Below the pieces are notes generated by a model. It was not told the DNA's origin and did not search any database. It was given only the letters and a program-made list of their open reading frames with translations. Below, in pieces: positions 34,377 to 43,537 of a stretch of DNA of 64,000 bases (within the stretch, counting starts at the first letter, position 1; the number at the start of each line of letters is the position of its first letter). Made by a program: the position numbers and the translations under genes. The stretch covers positions 310,001-374,000 of the forward strand of contig NC_019892.1 of the NCBI RefSeq assembly GCF_000242455.2, written 5' to 3'. The stretch comes from Singulisphaera acidiphila DSM 18658. GTDB lineage: Bacteria > Planctomycetota > Planctomycetia > Isosphaerales > Isosphaeraceae.

Positions 34377-35017
34377 CTCGTAACTCTTGGTTCATCGCGA
34401 TCGGGCTCATTGTCATGGTCTGGATTGGTACGGCCGTGGTCTACAGGGCGCTGCCGGATCGGGTGCCGACCCACTGGAATCTCCACGGGCAGGTGGATGC
34501 TCATGGCCCGAAGGCGTTGGCCGCATTCCTGATGCCGACGGTCATGGTGGGGTTGCTCGCCTTCTTCGCCGCGCTTCCCTGGCTCTCGCCCGCCCCGTTC
34601 AAGATGGAGGGGTTCCAATCGGCCTATGGATTTATCGTTATTGTCGCACTTGCCCTCCAGGGCTTCATTCACGCCGTGACGCTGCTGGCGGCGTTGGGGT
34701 ACAAGTTCGACGTCACGAGGAGTCTCGTGGCGGGCCTCCTTTTGGGCATTGGCCTGATGGGGAACGTGATGGGGAAGGTGCGCCGTAACTTCTATGTCGG
34801 CTTTCGCGTCCCCTGGACCCTGGCCAGCGAGCGAGTTTGGAACGAGACCCATCGCATGGCTGCGTGGTTGACCTTCGGCGTTGGCCTGCTGGGCGCGGTG
34901 GTGGCTTTGGTGGGCTACCCGATCTTGGCGCTCTCCTCGTTGGTGCTGATCGTGGTGATCCCGACGATCTTTTCTCTGGTCCGCTTCAAGCAGCTCGAGC
35001 GACGCGGCGAGATCTGA
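34373..35017 (+). CDS. sdpI: SdpI-like membrane protein
   Basis: A 214-residue protein with about six TM helices. The N-terminal DUF1648-type segment is WFIAIGLIVMVWIGTAVVYRALPDRVPTHWNLHGQVD, the hallmark of SdpI/YhdP-like proteins. The C-terminal part holds NVMGKVRRNFYVGFRVPWTLASERVWNETHRMA, the conserved SdpI stretch, and further TM helices. The start codon overlaps the stop of the repressor gene (ATGA), so the two are translationally coupled. In Bacillus SdpI gives immunity to the SdpC toxin and binds SdpR; no SdpC-like gene is seen here, so it may sense another membrane-active agent. Confidence 0.88.
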   Translation: MTRNSWFIAIGLIVMVWIGTAVVYRALPDRVPTHWNLHGQVDAHGPKALAAFLMPTVMVGLLAFFAALPWLSPAPFKMEGFQSAYGFIVIVALALQGFIHAVTLLAALGYKFDVTRSLVAGLLLGIGLMGNVMGKVRRNFYVGFRVPWTLASERVWNETHRMAAWLTFGVGLLGAVVALVGYPILALSSLVLIVVIPTIFSLVRFKQLERRGEI

Positions 35018-35250
35018 GCGAGAAACCTTGGGCTTTTCTATTGGCTGGTGGATCAACCGTCCCCGCCGGCGTCCTGGCCGATTCGGGGTTTCGTAGCCTA
35101 ATTATTATTTATTTGTATAAAAAATGACATTTGTCTGCTGAATTGAAGAGAGTGATCGTCGAGTGGCTTGATGCGGTTGTCCGTGGAGAGAACCGAAAGG
35201 CATTGAGATATTGATGCCAATCTTCTTCAGGCGTCCATCGGGGGTCTTTG

Positions 35251-36690
35251 ATGAGAATGATGAATGCAGCGTTGTGGGTTTCCGCCGTCACCCTCATCCT
35301 GGCCGGTTGGTCGGCGGTGGCGGACGAGCCGAATCGCAAGGAGCAAATCTGGGAGGGTAAGCTGACGATCGGCGCGGGAATCGAGCTTCGCATGGTGTTC
35401 CATATCGCCAAGGATGAAGCCGGTAAGTTTACCGCGACGTTTGACAGCCCCGATCAGGGGGCCAAGGGGCTCAAGGTTGACTCGGTCACACTCGATGGCA
35501 CTCATCTTGTGATGGAAATGAAAAGGATTCTGGGCAAGTTTGAGGGGGCGTTGAACCCCGACGGGACCGAGGCGAAGGGGACGTGGTCGCAGGCAGGGAA
35601 CAGGTTGCCGCTGAGCTTGAAGCGGGTGGAGCAGGTCAGCGAGGCCCGGCGGCCGCAGACGCCGATGCCGCCGTTCCCGTACAAGACGGAGGACGTCTCA
35701 TATGCTAACGCGGCGGGCCGGGTGACTTTGGCGGGTACGTTGACACTCCCGGCCGGTCCGAATGCGTTTCCGGCGGTGATTCTGATCAGTGGCTCGGGGG
35801 CGCAGGACCGCGACGAGTCTCTGCTCGGGCACAAGCCGTTTCTCGTGCTGGCCGATGCGCTGACCCGCCGTGGGATCGCCGTGCTCCGAGCGGATGACCG
35901 TGGGGTCGGTGGTTCGACCGGCAATACCATGAACTCCAACTCCGATGACTTCGCCGGAGATGTGCTCGCCGGGATCGCCTTCCTGAAAACGCGGTCCGAG
36001 ATCGACGGGTCAAAGATCGGCTTGATCGGCCACTCGGAGGGGGGGCTTGTGGCGCCGATGGTTGCTGTGCGGTCGCCCGACGTCTCCTTCATCGTCATGA
36101 TGGCCGGCACTGGGCTCCCTGGCGATGAGATCGTTCCGCTCCAAGCCCGCCTCATCGGCCAGGCAAGCCTCGTTGACGCGAAAGAACTCGCGCGGCAACT
36201 CGACTTCCAGAAGCGGCTCCTTGAGATCGCCCGTACCGAGCCCGACGACAAGATCGCCGAAGAGCGAGCACTCGCGGCGACCAAGGATTGGATGGCCGCG
36301 ATGACCGAAGCCGAACGCAAGAACGCTGGCGATCTGCACGCCCGGATCGCCGGCCAGTTCAAGACCTTGCGCTCGCCTTGGTTTCGCTATTTCCTGAGCT
36401 ACGATCCCCGGCCGACGCTTGGCAAGGTCCGCTGCCCGGTGCTCGCGATCGTGGGTGAGAAGGACCTGCAAGTTCCTCCCAAGGAGAATCTCGCCGAGAT
36501 CGAGACCGCGCTCAAACAAGGGGGAAACACGCAGTTCACGATTAAAGAGCTGCCTGGCCTGAACCACCTCTTCCAGACCAGCACGACAGGTGCGCCTTCC
36601 GAATATGCCCGGATCGAAGAGACGATCGCCCCCTCGGCCCTGACCTTGATCGGGGATTGGATCTTCGAGCAAACCGGGAAGAAACCGTAA
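35251..36690 (+). CDS. Secreted alpha/beta hydrolase (S9-like)
   Basis: A 479-residue protein. A signal peptide (MRMMNAALWVSAVTLILAGWSAVA) precedes an N-terminal beta domain (about residues 30-125, ending in GTWSQAGNRLPLSLKRV) of the kind found in front of planctomycete serine hydrolases. The catalytic part has ISGSGAQDRDE (oxyanion loop), LRADDRGVGGSTG, the nucleophile elbow GHSEGG, an aspartate in VGEKDLQVPP and a histidine in LPGLNHLFQ. It probably hydrolyses an ester or peptide outside the cytoplasm. The start is the ATG at 35251; a TTG precedes it directly. Confidence 0.85.
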   Translation: MRMMNAALWVSAVTLILAGWSAVADEPNRKEQIWEGKLTIGAGIELRMVFHIAKDEAGKFTATFDSPDQGAKGLKVDSVTLDGTHLVMEMKRILGKFEGALNPDGTEAKGTWSQAGNRLPLSLKRVEQVSEARRPQTPMPPFPYKTEDVSYANAAGRVTLAGTLTLPAGPNAFPAVILISGSGAQDRDESLLGHKPFLVLADALTRRGIAVLRADDRGVGGSTGNTMNSNSDDFAGDVLAGIAFLKTRSEIDGSKIGLIGHSEGGLVAPMVAVRSPDVSFIVMMAGTGLPGDEIVPLQARLIGQASLVDAKELARQLDFQKRLLEIARTEPDDKIAEERALAATKDWMAAMTEAERKNAGDLHARIAGQFKTLRSPWFRYFLSYDPRPTLGKVRCPVLAIVGEKDLQVPPKENLAEIETALKQGGNTQFTIKELPGLNHLFQTSTTGAPSEYARIEETIAPSALTLIGDWIFEQTGKKP

Positions 36691-36922
36691 TGTCCCGGAA
36701 TTGCGGAATTGCCAGGTCGAACTCATGGGTCTCGGTATGAGAGCCGGGTCGATTCCCGAGCCGATCGTTGATCGCATGAGCCACGGAGAGTACCGTGGAT
36801 CTGACTACGTCATCTTGGGGCTTTGATAGGGGGCCTGGCTGGGCCAGGTCCCGGAATGCTCGGCTTGAGCCACGGCGCGAGCGATTCTCTTTGACGCGGC
36901 TCGTTCAATTCCGGGAGCCACG

Positions 36923-37084
36923 ATGAAAATGCCCAAGGACTTGGGGCGGACCGTGCTGGCCGTCTGGCTGATCCTCCACGGCCTGTTGTCAGCCCCCTTT
37001 CTCAAGATCAGCTTCGCCGCCAGTGGTGATCTGTTGGCCCTCCTTGCGATTGCCGCGGGTGTCTTGCTCTTGATGAAGCGGTGA
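36923..37084 (+). CDS. Small membrane protein, 53 residues
   Basis: A short gene. The ATG at 36923 is preceded by GGGAG at 36913-36917. The product starts MKMPKDLGRTVLAVWLILHG, has a second hydrophobic stretch (LLALLAIAAGVLLLMK) and ends MKR. The arrangement, two hydrophobic stretches joined by LLSAPFLKISFAASGD, resembles a class of tiny membrane proteins that recur in many bacteria with the same KDLG...AxWLI start and AIAAGVLLL end. The function is unknown. Confidence 0.7.
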   Translation: MKMPKDLGRTVLAVWLILHGLLSAPFLKISFAASGDLLALLAIAAGVLLLMKR

Positions 37085-37112
37085 GCCGCTTGGTCTCAAA
37101 CAGGCTCGCCCC

Positions 37113-37217
37113 CCCCTGGGACTGCGGCCGTCCCGCCTGCTCTTCAATTCCATTGATTTGAATTTAAAGAAATTAATTTGATTTTAAGAACAGGCGGGAC
37201 GGCCGCGGTCCCAGGGG
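37113..37217. repeat. Long palindrome of the CCTGGGACCGCGG family
   Basis: Two 27-base arms, 37113-37139 and 37191-37217, are complementary with a single mismatch. The arms begin cccctgggac and end in cgcctg (left) or begin caggcg (right). The 51-base loop is strongly AT-rich (37140-37190). It starts 28 bases after the stop of the small membrane protein, so it may also act as a terminator. Confidence 0.85.
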
Positions 37218-37720
37218 AGATGGGGAGAGGGACCGGCAAGGTGGCCCGATCAAAACCGGCCTCGTTTTCTGGTTCGGCAAAACCTGCCGAGCTGCGAGAT
37301 CCGTTTTGCCCCGATCACCCCTTTCATGAATCGGGAGGTTGTTCCCTGCCGGTTCCTTGATTGGTGATTTTTTGAAGTGATCATAATGGGTTTGAAGAAT
37401 GCGTTTGTGCTACTTTTGGCAAGGTTTTGCGGTCGATGAGAAATCAGAATTGTGAGTTTTTTTGTGTAGAAATCCGTTGGATCCTTGTGTAATAGTCTTT
37501 AGTGCTGTCTCCTGATTCTTAATATATGTCCGGCGACTTCTGCTTGACCTCCTCGTGGTCTCACGGTTTATGCGTGAGCTGTCAGATCCCTTGTCGACAG
37601 GATGAGGCAACGTCACTCGGGGCAGGCATCAGGATGATTCGGTTTGAATGGCTCCAAGTGGAGTGAAAGATCGAGTCTGCTTTTTAATAATTCTGTTGTA
37701 TTTTCATGGGAGGATTCGTG
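37218..37720. other. AT-rich intergenic region upstream of DUF1559 gene
   Basis: No gene is supported in this stretch. It becomes AT-rich from about 37360 and probably contains the promoter of the following gene, but no single -35/-10 pair stands out. Confidence 0.35.
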
Positions 37721-38740
37721 ATGCGAGCGAGCGTTGCCAGTCTGCCTCCGCGCCGCGTACGGGCGTTCACGTTAATCGAGCTTTTGGTCGTCATCGCGAT
37801 CATCGCCGTGCTGATCGCTCTGTTGTTGCCGGCGGTGCAAGCGGCCCGCGAGGCGGCGCGGCGGTCTCAGTGCGTCAATAACCTGAAGCAGCTTGGCCTG
37901 GCCATGCACAACTACCACAGCTCGAACGACTCGTTTCCGATGGGCCGGACGGGCATGGGGTTCAATTACCCGGCCAGCAACGGCGACCCGAACCGCCGGA
38001 CCTGGGCGTTCAACATCCTGGCGAACATCGAGCAGGGGCCGCTCTACAACGCGATCAACTTCAGCAGGACGTTCTATGACTGGTCCAACACGACGGCGAT
38101 GAGGACCGAGGTCGTCGCCTACAATTGCCCCTCCGACCCCGGCTGTACCATCGTCCTGTCGCCATCCGACGCCCAGACTGTGCGGTCCAACGGCAACTAT
38201 ATGGTCAACTGGGGAAACACGACATGGTATCAAGATGTAACGAATCCGTCGTTTAATCCCTACGTCGGGCCGCTGCCGCCGACGACGGGTCTTCCTTACC
38301 TTGCTGCTCCATTCACGGCCAACAAGGCGATCAATTTTAGCGCAATCGTTGATGGTACGAGCAATACGCTGATGATGAGCGAGATCATCTGTCCTGAATC
38401 CAAGGGGCCGTACAATCCCGACGTCGATCACCGGGGCGATATCTGGAACGACGACCAGAACTGCTCGATGTTCATGGCCTACTCTACGCCTAACTCGAAG
38501 ACGATCGACCAGGTGCCGGGCTATTGCGTGAGCACCGACCTGAAGCGGTCCAACCCTCCCTGCATTGTTACGAGCTCGCTTCCCGGGTTCAACGCTGCGC
38601 GAAGCTACCACTCGGGGGGTGTGAACGCCCTGATGTGCGATGGCAGCGTCAAGTTCACGAAAGACGCCGTCAATCTTGCCATCTGGCGAGGGTTGAGCTC
38701 CATGAATGGACAAGAGGTTATCTCCGCCGACTCGTACTGA
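37721..38740 (+). CDS. DUF1559 prepilin-like protein (H-X9-DG type)
   Basis: A 339-residue protein of the large planctomycete DUF1559 family. The N-terminus is a type IV prepilin signal ([20 protein letters not shown], with alanine rather than glycine before the phenylalanine), followed by the signature [20 protein letters not shown] and [14 protein letters not shown]. The C-terminus has the H-x9-DG motif (SYHSGGVNALMCDGSVKF) and ends near NGQEVISADSY. The GGAGG at 37708-37712 is 8 bases before the ATG at 37721, so the in-frame ATG at 37706 is rejected. It is presumed to form pseudopilin-like surface or export structures. A small lipoprotein gene follows. Confidence 0.93.
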   Translation: MRASVASLPPRRVRAFTLIELLVVIAIIAVLIALLLPAVQAAREAARRSQCVNNLKQLGLAMHNYHSSNDSFPMGRTGMGFNYPASNGDPNRRTWAFNILANIEQGPLYNAINFSRTFYDWSNTTAMRTEVVAYNCPSDPGCTIVLSPSDAQTVRSNGNYMVNWGNTTWYQDVTNPSFNPYVGPLPPTTGLPYLAAPFTANKAINFSAIVDGTSNTLMMSEIICPESKGPYNPDVDHRGDIWNDDQNCSMFMAYSTPNSKTIDQVPGYCVSTDLKRSNPPCIVTSSLPGFNAARSYHSGGVNALMCDGSVKFTKDAVNLAIWRGLSSMNGQEVISADSY

Positions 38741-38871
38741 TTCGAGCGGTCCTCCCCCCTACCCTGGCCTGGGGCCGGTTCTCACCGTTTGCCTCTTGCG
38801 GCCGGCGATCGCCGGTCGTGGTCTTGATTTGTCCGTTGCACCAAGGCTTCTCTTGCAAAGGAATTCTGTTT

Positions 38872-39048
38872 ATGTCGACGCGTCGTTTTGGCTATGCGGC
38901 GAGCACGCTGGTGCTTCTTCTCGGTCTGACCGGTTGCGGGAGTAGCACTCCGGAGCCTGCCCCGGCTCCCGCGCAGCCAGCATCCACGGACCCGAACGCG
39001 GTGCCGCGAGGCATGGAACCGGCGGCCGGGAGACCCGCCGCCAAGTAA
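38872..39048 (+). CDS. Small proline-rich lipoprotein
   Basis: A 58-residue product. The ATG at 38872 has AAAGGA about 9 bases upstream. A signal peptide (STRRFGYAASTLVLLLGLTGC) with lipobox LTGC is followed by a short serine/proline/alanine tail (SSTPEPAPAPAQPASTDPN) ending RPAAK. Genes like this often follow DUF1559 genes in planctomycetes, and the 131-base spacing supports a shared transcript. The function is unknown. Confidence 0.75.
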   Translation: MSTRRFGYAASTLVLLLGLTGCGSSTPEPAPAPAQPASTDPNAVPRGMEPAAGRPAAK

Positions 39049-39066
39049 TTTCATAAGGTCGTTGGC

Positions 39067-39110
39067 AAGGGGGCCCGAGGAGGGAGAGTCATACCCGCCC
39101 GGGCCCTTTC
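39067..39110 (+). terminator. Probable terminator after the lipoprotein gene
   Basis: An inverted repeat aagggggcccg (39067-39077) and cgggcccttt (39100-39109), about ten pairs with one bulged G, follows the lipoprotein stop by 18 bases. The run after it is CT-rich (tctctt) rather than a pure T-tract. It also lies at the end of the convergent GDPD gene. Confidence 0.5.
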
Positions 39111-39216
39111 TCTTGTGGGATTCCCAGCATCGACGCCCGACCCCGTTTCAGGGCGCGCATTCCGGGGTGGTCGCCTCGGCTTTGACACTGGCTGGCTCTG
39201 CGCGCCAGGACCTTCC

Positions 39217-41115
39217 TCAAGGTTTGATGTCGAGGAAGTATCGCGCCGCGAGGAGGCGTCGCTCGACTTCGCTCAGCTCCTCACGCTCGCGGCGGATGCT
39301 GACCAGAAGTCGGGGCTCGTTGGTGATGATGTTCGTCACGCCAAGCTCGATCAACTTGATCATGCTTCGAGGATCGTTGACGGTCCAGACGTAGACCTCT
39401 TTGCCTCGCGCATGCGCTCTGCGGACGAGTCGGTTGGTCAGGAACTTTCGGTTGACGCTGATGACGTCGGCTTCCAGCCGATTCATGTCGCCGACGGCGA
39501 AAGTGACGATGGCGGCGGTCCGCAGCCGTGGGTTGTACCGCTTCGCTTCGCTCAGGCCGTCGTAGGTCAGGGAGGCGACGACGCATTCCGACTCGAAGCG
39601 TTCGCGATGGATCAGACGCGCGACCGCGCCGGCGAGCCGGCGGTTCCTGCCTCGGAATTTGAGCTCGATGTTCAGCTTGATCTTGCCCCGTGCCAGCCTG
39701 ATCGCCTCTTCGAGGGTCGGGACTCGTTCGCCGACGTGGGCGGGGCTGAAGCGTCGGCCGACATCCACCTGGCGGATCTCGGCGAGGGTGAGATCCCAGA
39801 CCTTGCGGGGGTCGCCCGCCATCCGCATCAGGTCGTCGTCGTGGAGGAGGACGATCGCGCCGTCGGCCGTCTCGTGGACGTCGATCTCGGCGTAGTCGGC
39901 CCCGGCCTCGATCGCGCCTCGGATGGCGCTGAGGGTATTCTCAGGGTGGTGGCGGGCATCGCCCCGGTGGGCGGTGATTTCCACACGCTGGCCGGCGTCG
40001 GTCTGCGCGGTGGACCCGAACGCGACGACGGCGACGAAGCCGACGAACGCCGCGCTGAGGACCATCCAGAGCCGGAGGATCCGGGGCTTGTGGCCTTCGT
40101 GGAGGGCCGGATCTCGCTCCCTGTCCCGCACCGGCTCGTCCTTCAAGGCGAACCGGACGGTCCCGCCCCGTTCGGTGTAGAGTCGCAGGATCAGCAGGCT
40201 GTGGACGGAGACCATCAGGAAGGAGAGCGCAGCCAGGAGCAGTCCATGACCGGCCAGCAGGATGATCACGAGGGGAATCACGACCGAGACATGATAGCCG
40301 GCGGCGTCCAGGGCCATGGCCGAGAACCAGCGGAACGCTCCGACCACAACCAAGGACAGTCCGAGCCCGAGGGCCTCCCAGCCGAGGAGGATTGTGGCGA
40401 CTCGCCAGAAGGCTCCCCGGCACCGCCGCCAGCTTTCTCCAAGCGCTGCCTGGCCGGGGAGCCCTTCCAGGAGCAGGATCGGCAGGGCGAACACCCAGCG
40501 AACGCAGAGGGCGAAGCCGATGACGATGGCTCCGGCGAGCAGGAGGATGCCGATGCCTAAACCCACATAGAAGGAAGTCGGCCGTTCCGAGAGATAAAAA
40601 TTGATGTCATGGTATGTGAAAAATGTAATGTAAATGATTGCCGCCAGGAGGGCGAAAGGCGCAGTAGTCACAGCCAGGGCGGCCAAGCCGACGAAGCCGA
40701 TCCGCAAGATTCGCAAGCCGGCCGCCGCCAGGGTCTGTGACACTCGACCCACGCGGAACGCCAACCCTTGGCCGCTCATCGCCGCGATGAACATCACGCC
40801 CAGATGCTCGAACAGGAAGAGCCAGATCGTGGCGACCCCGGCGATCAGGCCGACCAACAGCCCCGGTGGGGACAGCATGAAGGTCGCGATGTCCTTGTTC
40901 GTGACGGCCCCTCCTCGGCCGGCCGTCGCGACGATCGCAGGGAGCAGCCAGACCGATCCGAACAGCCAGAGGGGATAGACCAACCCTTTGAACGCGACCT
41001 CGAACAGGATGAGCGGCATCAGAATCCGCTGGAAGTCTCCCAGGACGCCCCGGGCGAGCGTCGTCAAGGAGGCCGGGGCGGGATCATCCGAGCGTTCGAT
41101 GTTGGCGAGACTCAC
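39217..41115 (-). CDS. Membrane glycerophosphodiester phosphodiesterase
   Basis: A 632-residue protein in two parts. Residues 1 to about 360 hold multiple TM helices of the membrane domain that precedes GDPD in the GlpQ/YhdW-type membrane forms (for example LILFEVAFKGLVYPLWLFGSVWLLP, then TIWLFLFEHLGVMF). The C-terminal part is the catalytic TIM barrel: ITAHRGDARHHPENTLSAIRGAIEAGADYAEIDVHETADGAIVLLHDDDLMR and KLNIELK, with the two metal-ligand histidine/glutamate groups intact. It would release glycerol-3-phosphate from phosphodiesters at the membrane. Convergent with the DUF1559 cluster. Confidence 0.9.
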   Translation of the reverse strand: MSLANIERSDDPAPASLTTLARGVLGDFQRILMPLILFEVAFKGLVYPLWLFGSVWLLPAIVATAGRGGAVTNKDIATFMLSPPGLLVGLIAGVATIWLFLFEHLGVMFIAAMSGQGLAFRVGRVSQTLAAAGLRILRIGFVGLAALAVTTAPFALLAAIIYITFFTYHDINFYLSERPTSFYVGLGIGILLLAGAIVIGFALCVRWVFALPILLLEGLPGQAALGESWRRCRGAFWRVATILLGWEALGLGLSLVVVGAFRWFSAMALDAAGYHVSVVIPLVIILLAGHGLLLAALSFLMVSVHSLLILRLYTERGGTVRFALKDEPVRDRERDPALHEGHKPRILRLWMVLSAAFVGFVAVVAFGSTAQTDAGQRVEITAHRGDARHHPENTLSAIRGAIEAGADYAEIDVHETADGAIVLLHDDDLMRMAGDPRKVWDLTLAEIRQVDVGRRFSPAHVGERVPTLEEAIRLARGKIKLNIELKFRGRNRRLAGAVARLIHRERFESECVVASLTYDGLSEAKRYNPRLRTAAIVTFAVGDMNRLEADVISVNRKFLTNRLVRRAHARGKEVYVWTVNDPRSMIKLIELGVTNIITNEPRLLVSIRREREELSEVERRLLAARYFLDIKP

Positions 41116-41249
41116 AGAATCCTCTTGTCCTGAGTGGCCTATTCGTTCCTTGATTCCAAGGTGATCCGAAGGGCTGCGGCGGCTTTCAGACGGTCATGTG
41201 ACGGAACGATCAACGTCATTTTTGGAAGGTCGTTCCCTGGGTCGACTTT

Positions 41250-41361
41250 CCCTGGGACCGCGGACGACCCGCCCGCAATTCAACTGTCTTTGCTTTTATG
41301 CTGTATTTTGTGTTTGATTGGATTTGGATCAAAGAGCGGGCGGGCCGCCCGCGGTCCCAGG
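41250..41361. repeat. Palindromic repeat, copy B of the CCTGGGACCGCGG family
   Basis: Left arm 41250-41276 (starts ccctgggaccgcgg, ends cgcccgc) and right arm 41335-41361 (starts gcgggcgggcc, ends gtcccagg) pair with few mismatches. The loop is AT-rich. It lies in the gap between the GDPD and phosphatase genes. Confidence 0.8.
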
Positions 41362-41381
41362 AAATGCTTGGGAAGGCTTTT

Positions 41382-41469
41382 CCTGGGACCGCGGGCCACC
41401 CGCCCGCAATTCAATTGTCTTGCTCTTATGTCCAATTGCAAGAAGATTCGGCTCGTCCGCAGTCCCAGG
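41382..41469. repeat. Palindromic repeat, decayed copy C beside copy B
   Basis: The left arm 41382-41407 (cctgggaccgcgggccaccc, then gcccgc) is well kept. The right arm 41449-41469 (cggctcgtccgcagtcccagg) has several changes. The AT-rich loop starts caattcaattgtcttgctct, almost the same as in copy B. The two copies are therefore in tandem, 20 bases apart. The rest of 41470-41556 shows nothing. Confidence 0.75.
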
Positions 41470-41556
41470 AAACGGTTTTCAGGCTTGCCGAGAAGGGGAT
41501 CGATCGTTGGGATCCCCTTCTTCGGCGGCCGGCGTTCCCTTGGATTTGCAAGGCGA

Positions 41557-43284
41557 TCAGGGCTTGGCTTTCGCCAGCGCTTCGAGGTCGTCGATCACGA
41601 GGTAGTGCCCGTGGTCGGCGGTGACGATCATGAGCGAGTCGTCCCAGTTGCTGTTGGTTTCGACCCACTTGATGATCGACCGGATCGCGTCCTCGCCGCT
41701 GTAGACCGCGCCGATGGCGTTGTCGAGGTTGTTGCTGTGCAGGGCGAAGTCGACGTCACCGGCCTCAACGAACAGCGCGAACGGCTGCGCCGGCTTGGCC
41801 GTCAGGACGGTCAGGGCGGCCTCGGTCATGTCGGCCAGGGTGGGCTGCTCTTTGAGTTCGGCCGGGGAGTACGACTCCGCCTTGCCGCCGAGGTTGGGGG
41901 AAGGGTCAAAGCCTCCGTCGGCGGTCTGGTACGGCAGGTGGTTATGTTCCTTGGTGCCGTAGAGGCCGAAGAGGCGCTTTCCCTGCTCGGCCGCGGTCGC
42001 GGCGGCCTTGCGGAGGGCTTCGCCGCCGCTGACGCCGGGTTCGGGCTGGGCCACGACGTACTTGCCGCCGTTCTTGACGTCAACAGCGGCCTTGTCGGCG
42101 TCGGCGATGTAGAGCCCCCCCGCGACGCCGTTCTTGCCTTGCGCCTTCTTGACTCCCACCTCCGGGATCGTCTGGTCGAAGCCGGTCCCCATCACCACGT
42201 CGAGCCCGGGGAGTTGCGCTCCCTTCTTCGTCTCCTGGACCACGCTGGGCAGGCCGAGCATCTCGCGGGCGAGGTCCTGGTAGTCGTCGCGGTGGACGTT
42301 GTGGGCGTACATCGCCGAGGGCGAGGCGTGGGGGAACGGGACGCTGGTCACGGTGCCGACCTTCCAGCCGTCGGCCTGGAGCTGGTTGAAGAGGGTGGGC
42401 ACGAACCGGCCGTCGTCGGCGACGTTGACGCCGTTGTTGTAGGCCTTGACCCCTGTCGCGAATTCGGCGGCGCTGGTGGAGGAATCGGTGTACGCGTGCA
42501 TGACGCGGCCGACGGCCTTCACGCCGGCTTTGTCCGCCTCATGGCCCGACTGCCCCTTGAAGTAGCCGGGAGCCTTCGGGCCGAGCGGGCCGAGCGTCCA
42601 GGGGTTCGGTCCGGCGATCAGGGCGTCATAGCCCCCCGGGAGGGCGTCGGCCCCGATGGTGACGGTCTGGGCGTCGAGGTTCGGCTTGTTCTTGTCGTAG
42701 GTCGGGCTAGTGACGTAATAGCCGTACTGGGCCGACCCTTCGGCGGTATAGTCCTGGAAGATCAGGCCCGACCCCTTCCCCTCAGTGTAGATCTTGCCTG
42801 TCTTGGCGATCGCGGCGGCCTGGGTCGTCTCCCAGTCGAACCCGTCGAACCAGACGATAAAGAGGTGCTTGACGCCGTTCTTCACGGCCTCACGCTGGAC
42901 CCGGTAGAGGTCGCTCTGGTCGGCGTACTCGGCCTCGGGGTTCACCGTATTCTCGGGGAGGAACCCGTAGAGCGCCTTGAGCTTCTCGGGGTCGCGGTAG
43001 AGGCTGTTCGACCCGGTAACCTGGTCGAGCCGCCCTTTTCGTCCGAAGGTATAGACCGGGATCAGGCGGTTGCTGTGGCTGCCGTGGTTCGAGAAGACGT
43101 CGCCGGCTCCCTGCGAGCCAAAGTGGTAGGGGCGAGCGATCTTCTTCTTGGTGGTCGCGACGTTGTTGGTCTGCAAGTCCTTGATCCGGTCCGCGCCCTG
43201 GACCGGCAAGGCCGAGGCGGGAAGCGCAGAGGCGAGGATCAACGTGGCACGGAGCCAGGAACGGTGGAGAAGGCGGGCGATCAC
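41557..43284 (-). CDS. Alkaline phosphatase (PhoA-superfamily)
   Basis: A 575-residue secreted metallophosphatase. The GTG at 43284 is preceded by GGGAG 6 bases upstream and opens a signal peptide (IARLLHRSWLRATLILASALPASALPVQGA). The phosphoserine region is in AYTDSSTSAAEFATGVKAYNN; the first metal aspartate is in FIVWFDGFDWETT; later VEAGDVDFALHSNNLDNAIG and MIVTADHGHYLVIDD give the remaining metal ligands. It would supply phosphate outside the cytoplasm. The gene ends convergently with none; upstream lies glgC in the divergent direction. Confidence 0.88.
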   Translation of the reverse strand: MIARLLHRSWLRATLILASALPASALPVQGADRIKDLQTNNVATTKKKIARPYHFGSQGAGDVFSNHGSHSNRLIPVYTFGRKGRLDQVTGSNSLYRDPEKLKALYGFLPENTVNPEAEYADQSDLYRVQREAVKNGVKHLFIVWFDGFDWETTQAAAIAKTGKIYTEGKGSGLIFQDYTAEGSAQYGYYVTSPTYDKNKPNLDAQTVTIGADALPGGYDALIAGPNPWTLGPLGPKAPGYFKGQSGHEADKAGVKAVGRVMHAYTDSSTSAAEFATGVKAYNNGVNVADDGRFVPTLFNQLQADGWKVGTVTSVPFPHASPSAMYAHNVHRDDYQDLAREMLGLPSVVQETKKGAQLPGLDVVMGTGFDQTIPEVGVKKAQGKNGVAGGLYIADADKAAVDVKNGGKYVVAQPEPGVSGGEALRKAAATAAEQGKRLFGLYGTKEHNHLPYQTADGGFDPSPNLGGKAESYSPAELKEQPTLADMTEAALTVLTAKPAQPFALFVEAGDVDFALHSNNLDNAIGAVYSGEDAIRSIIKWVETNSNWDDSLMIVTADHGHYLVIDDLEALAKAKP

Positions 43285-43537
43285 GGTTGTCTCCCAAGGA
43301 GTTGCCAGTGGCGGAATCAATCGCACGGTCGTTGGTCAGTCAGTCGGGAACCTCGTGGAGTTCCAGCCTGATCGTGACAACGAGTCGAGTAGGATTCACG
43401 ATCGAATCTATCAAAATGGCGCGAAGAACCGAAGATGCCCGCGGCTTCTTCCACTAACCCGTTGGTTTGTCCGAGTCCCGTGGGCACAATGGGGGCATCC
43501 CCTTTGACTTGAGGATTTACGGAACGGAGGCAGTCTG

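Noticed and set aside
39115..40560. Plus-strand frame of 481 codons antisense to the GDPD gene
   Set aside because: It is the complement of the clear GDPD/membrane reading frame, is rich in DDGDE-type low complexity and has no domain.
41134..43371. Plus-strand frame of 745 codons antisense to alkaline phosphatase
   Set aside because: The minus strand encodes the full phosphatase with its motifs; this frame is valine/glycine/arginine-rich shadow sequence typical of high-GC DNA.
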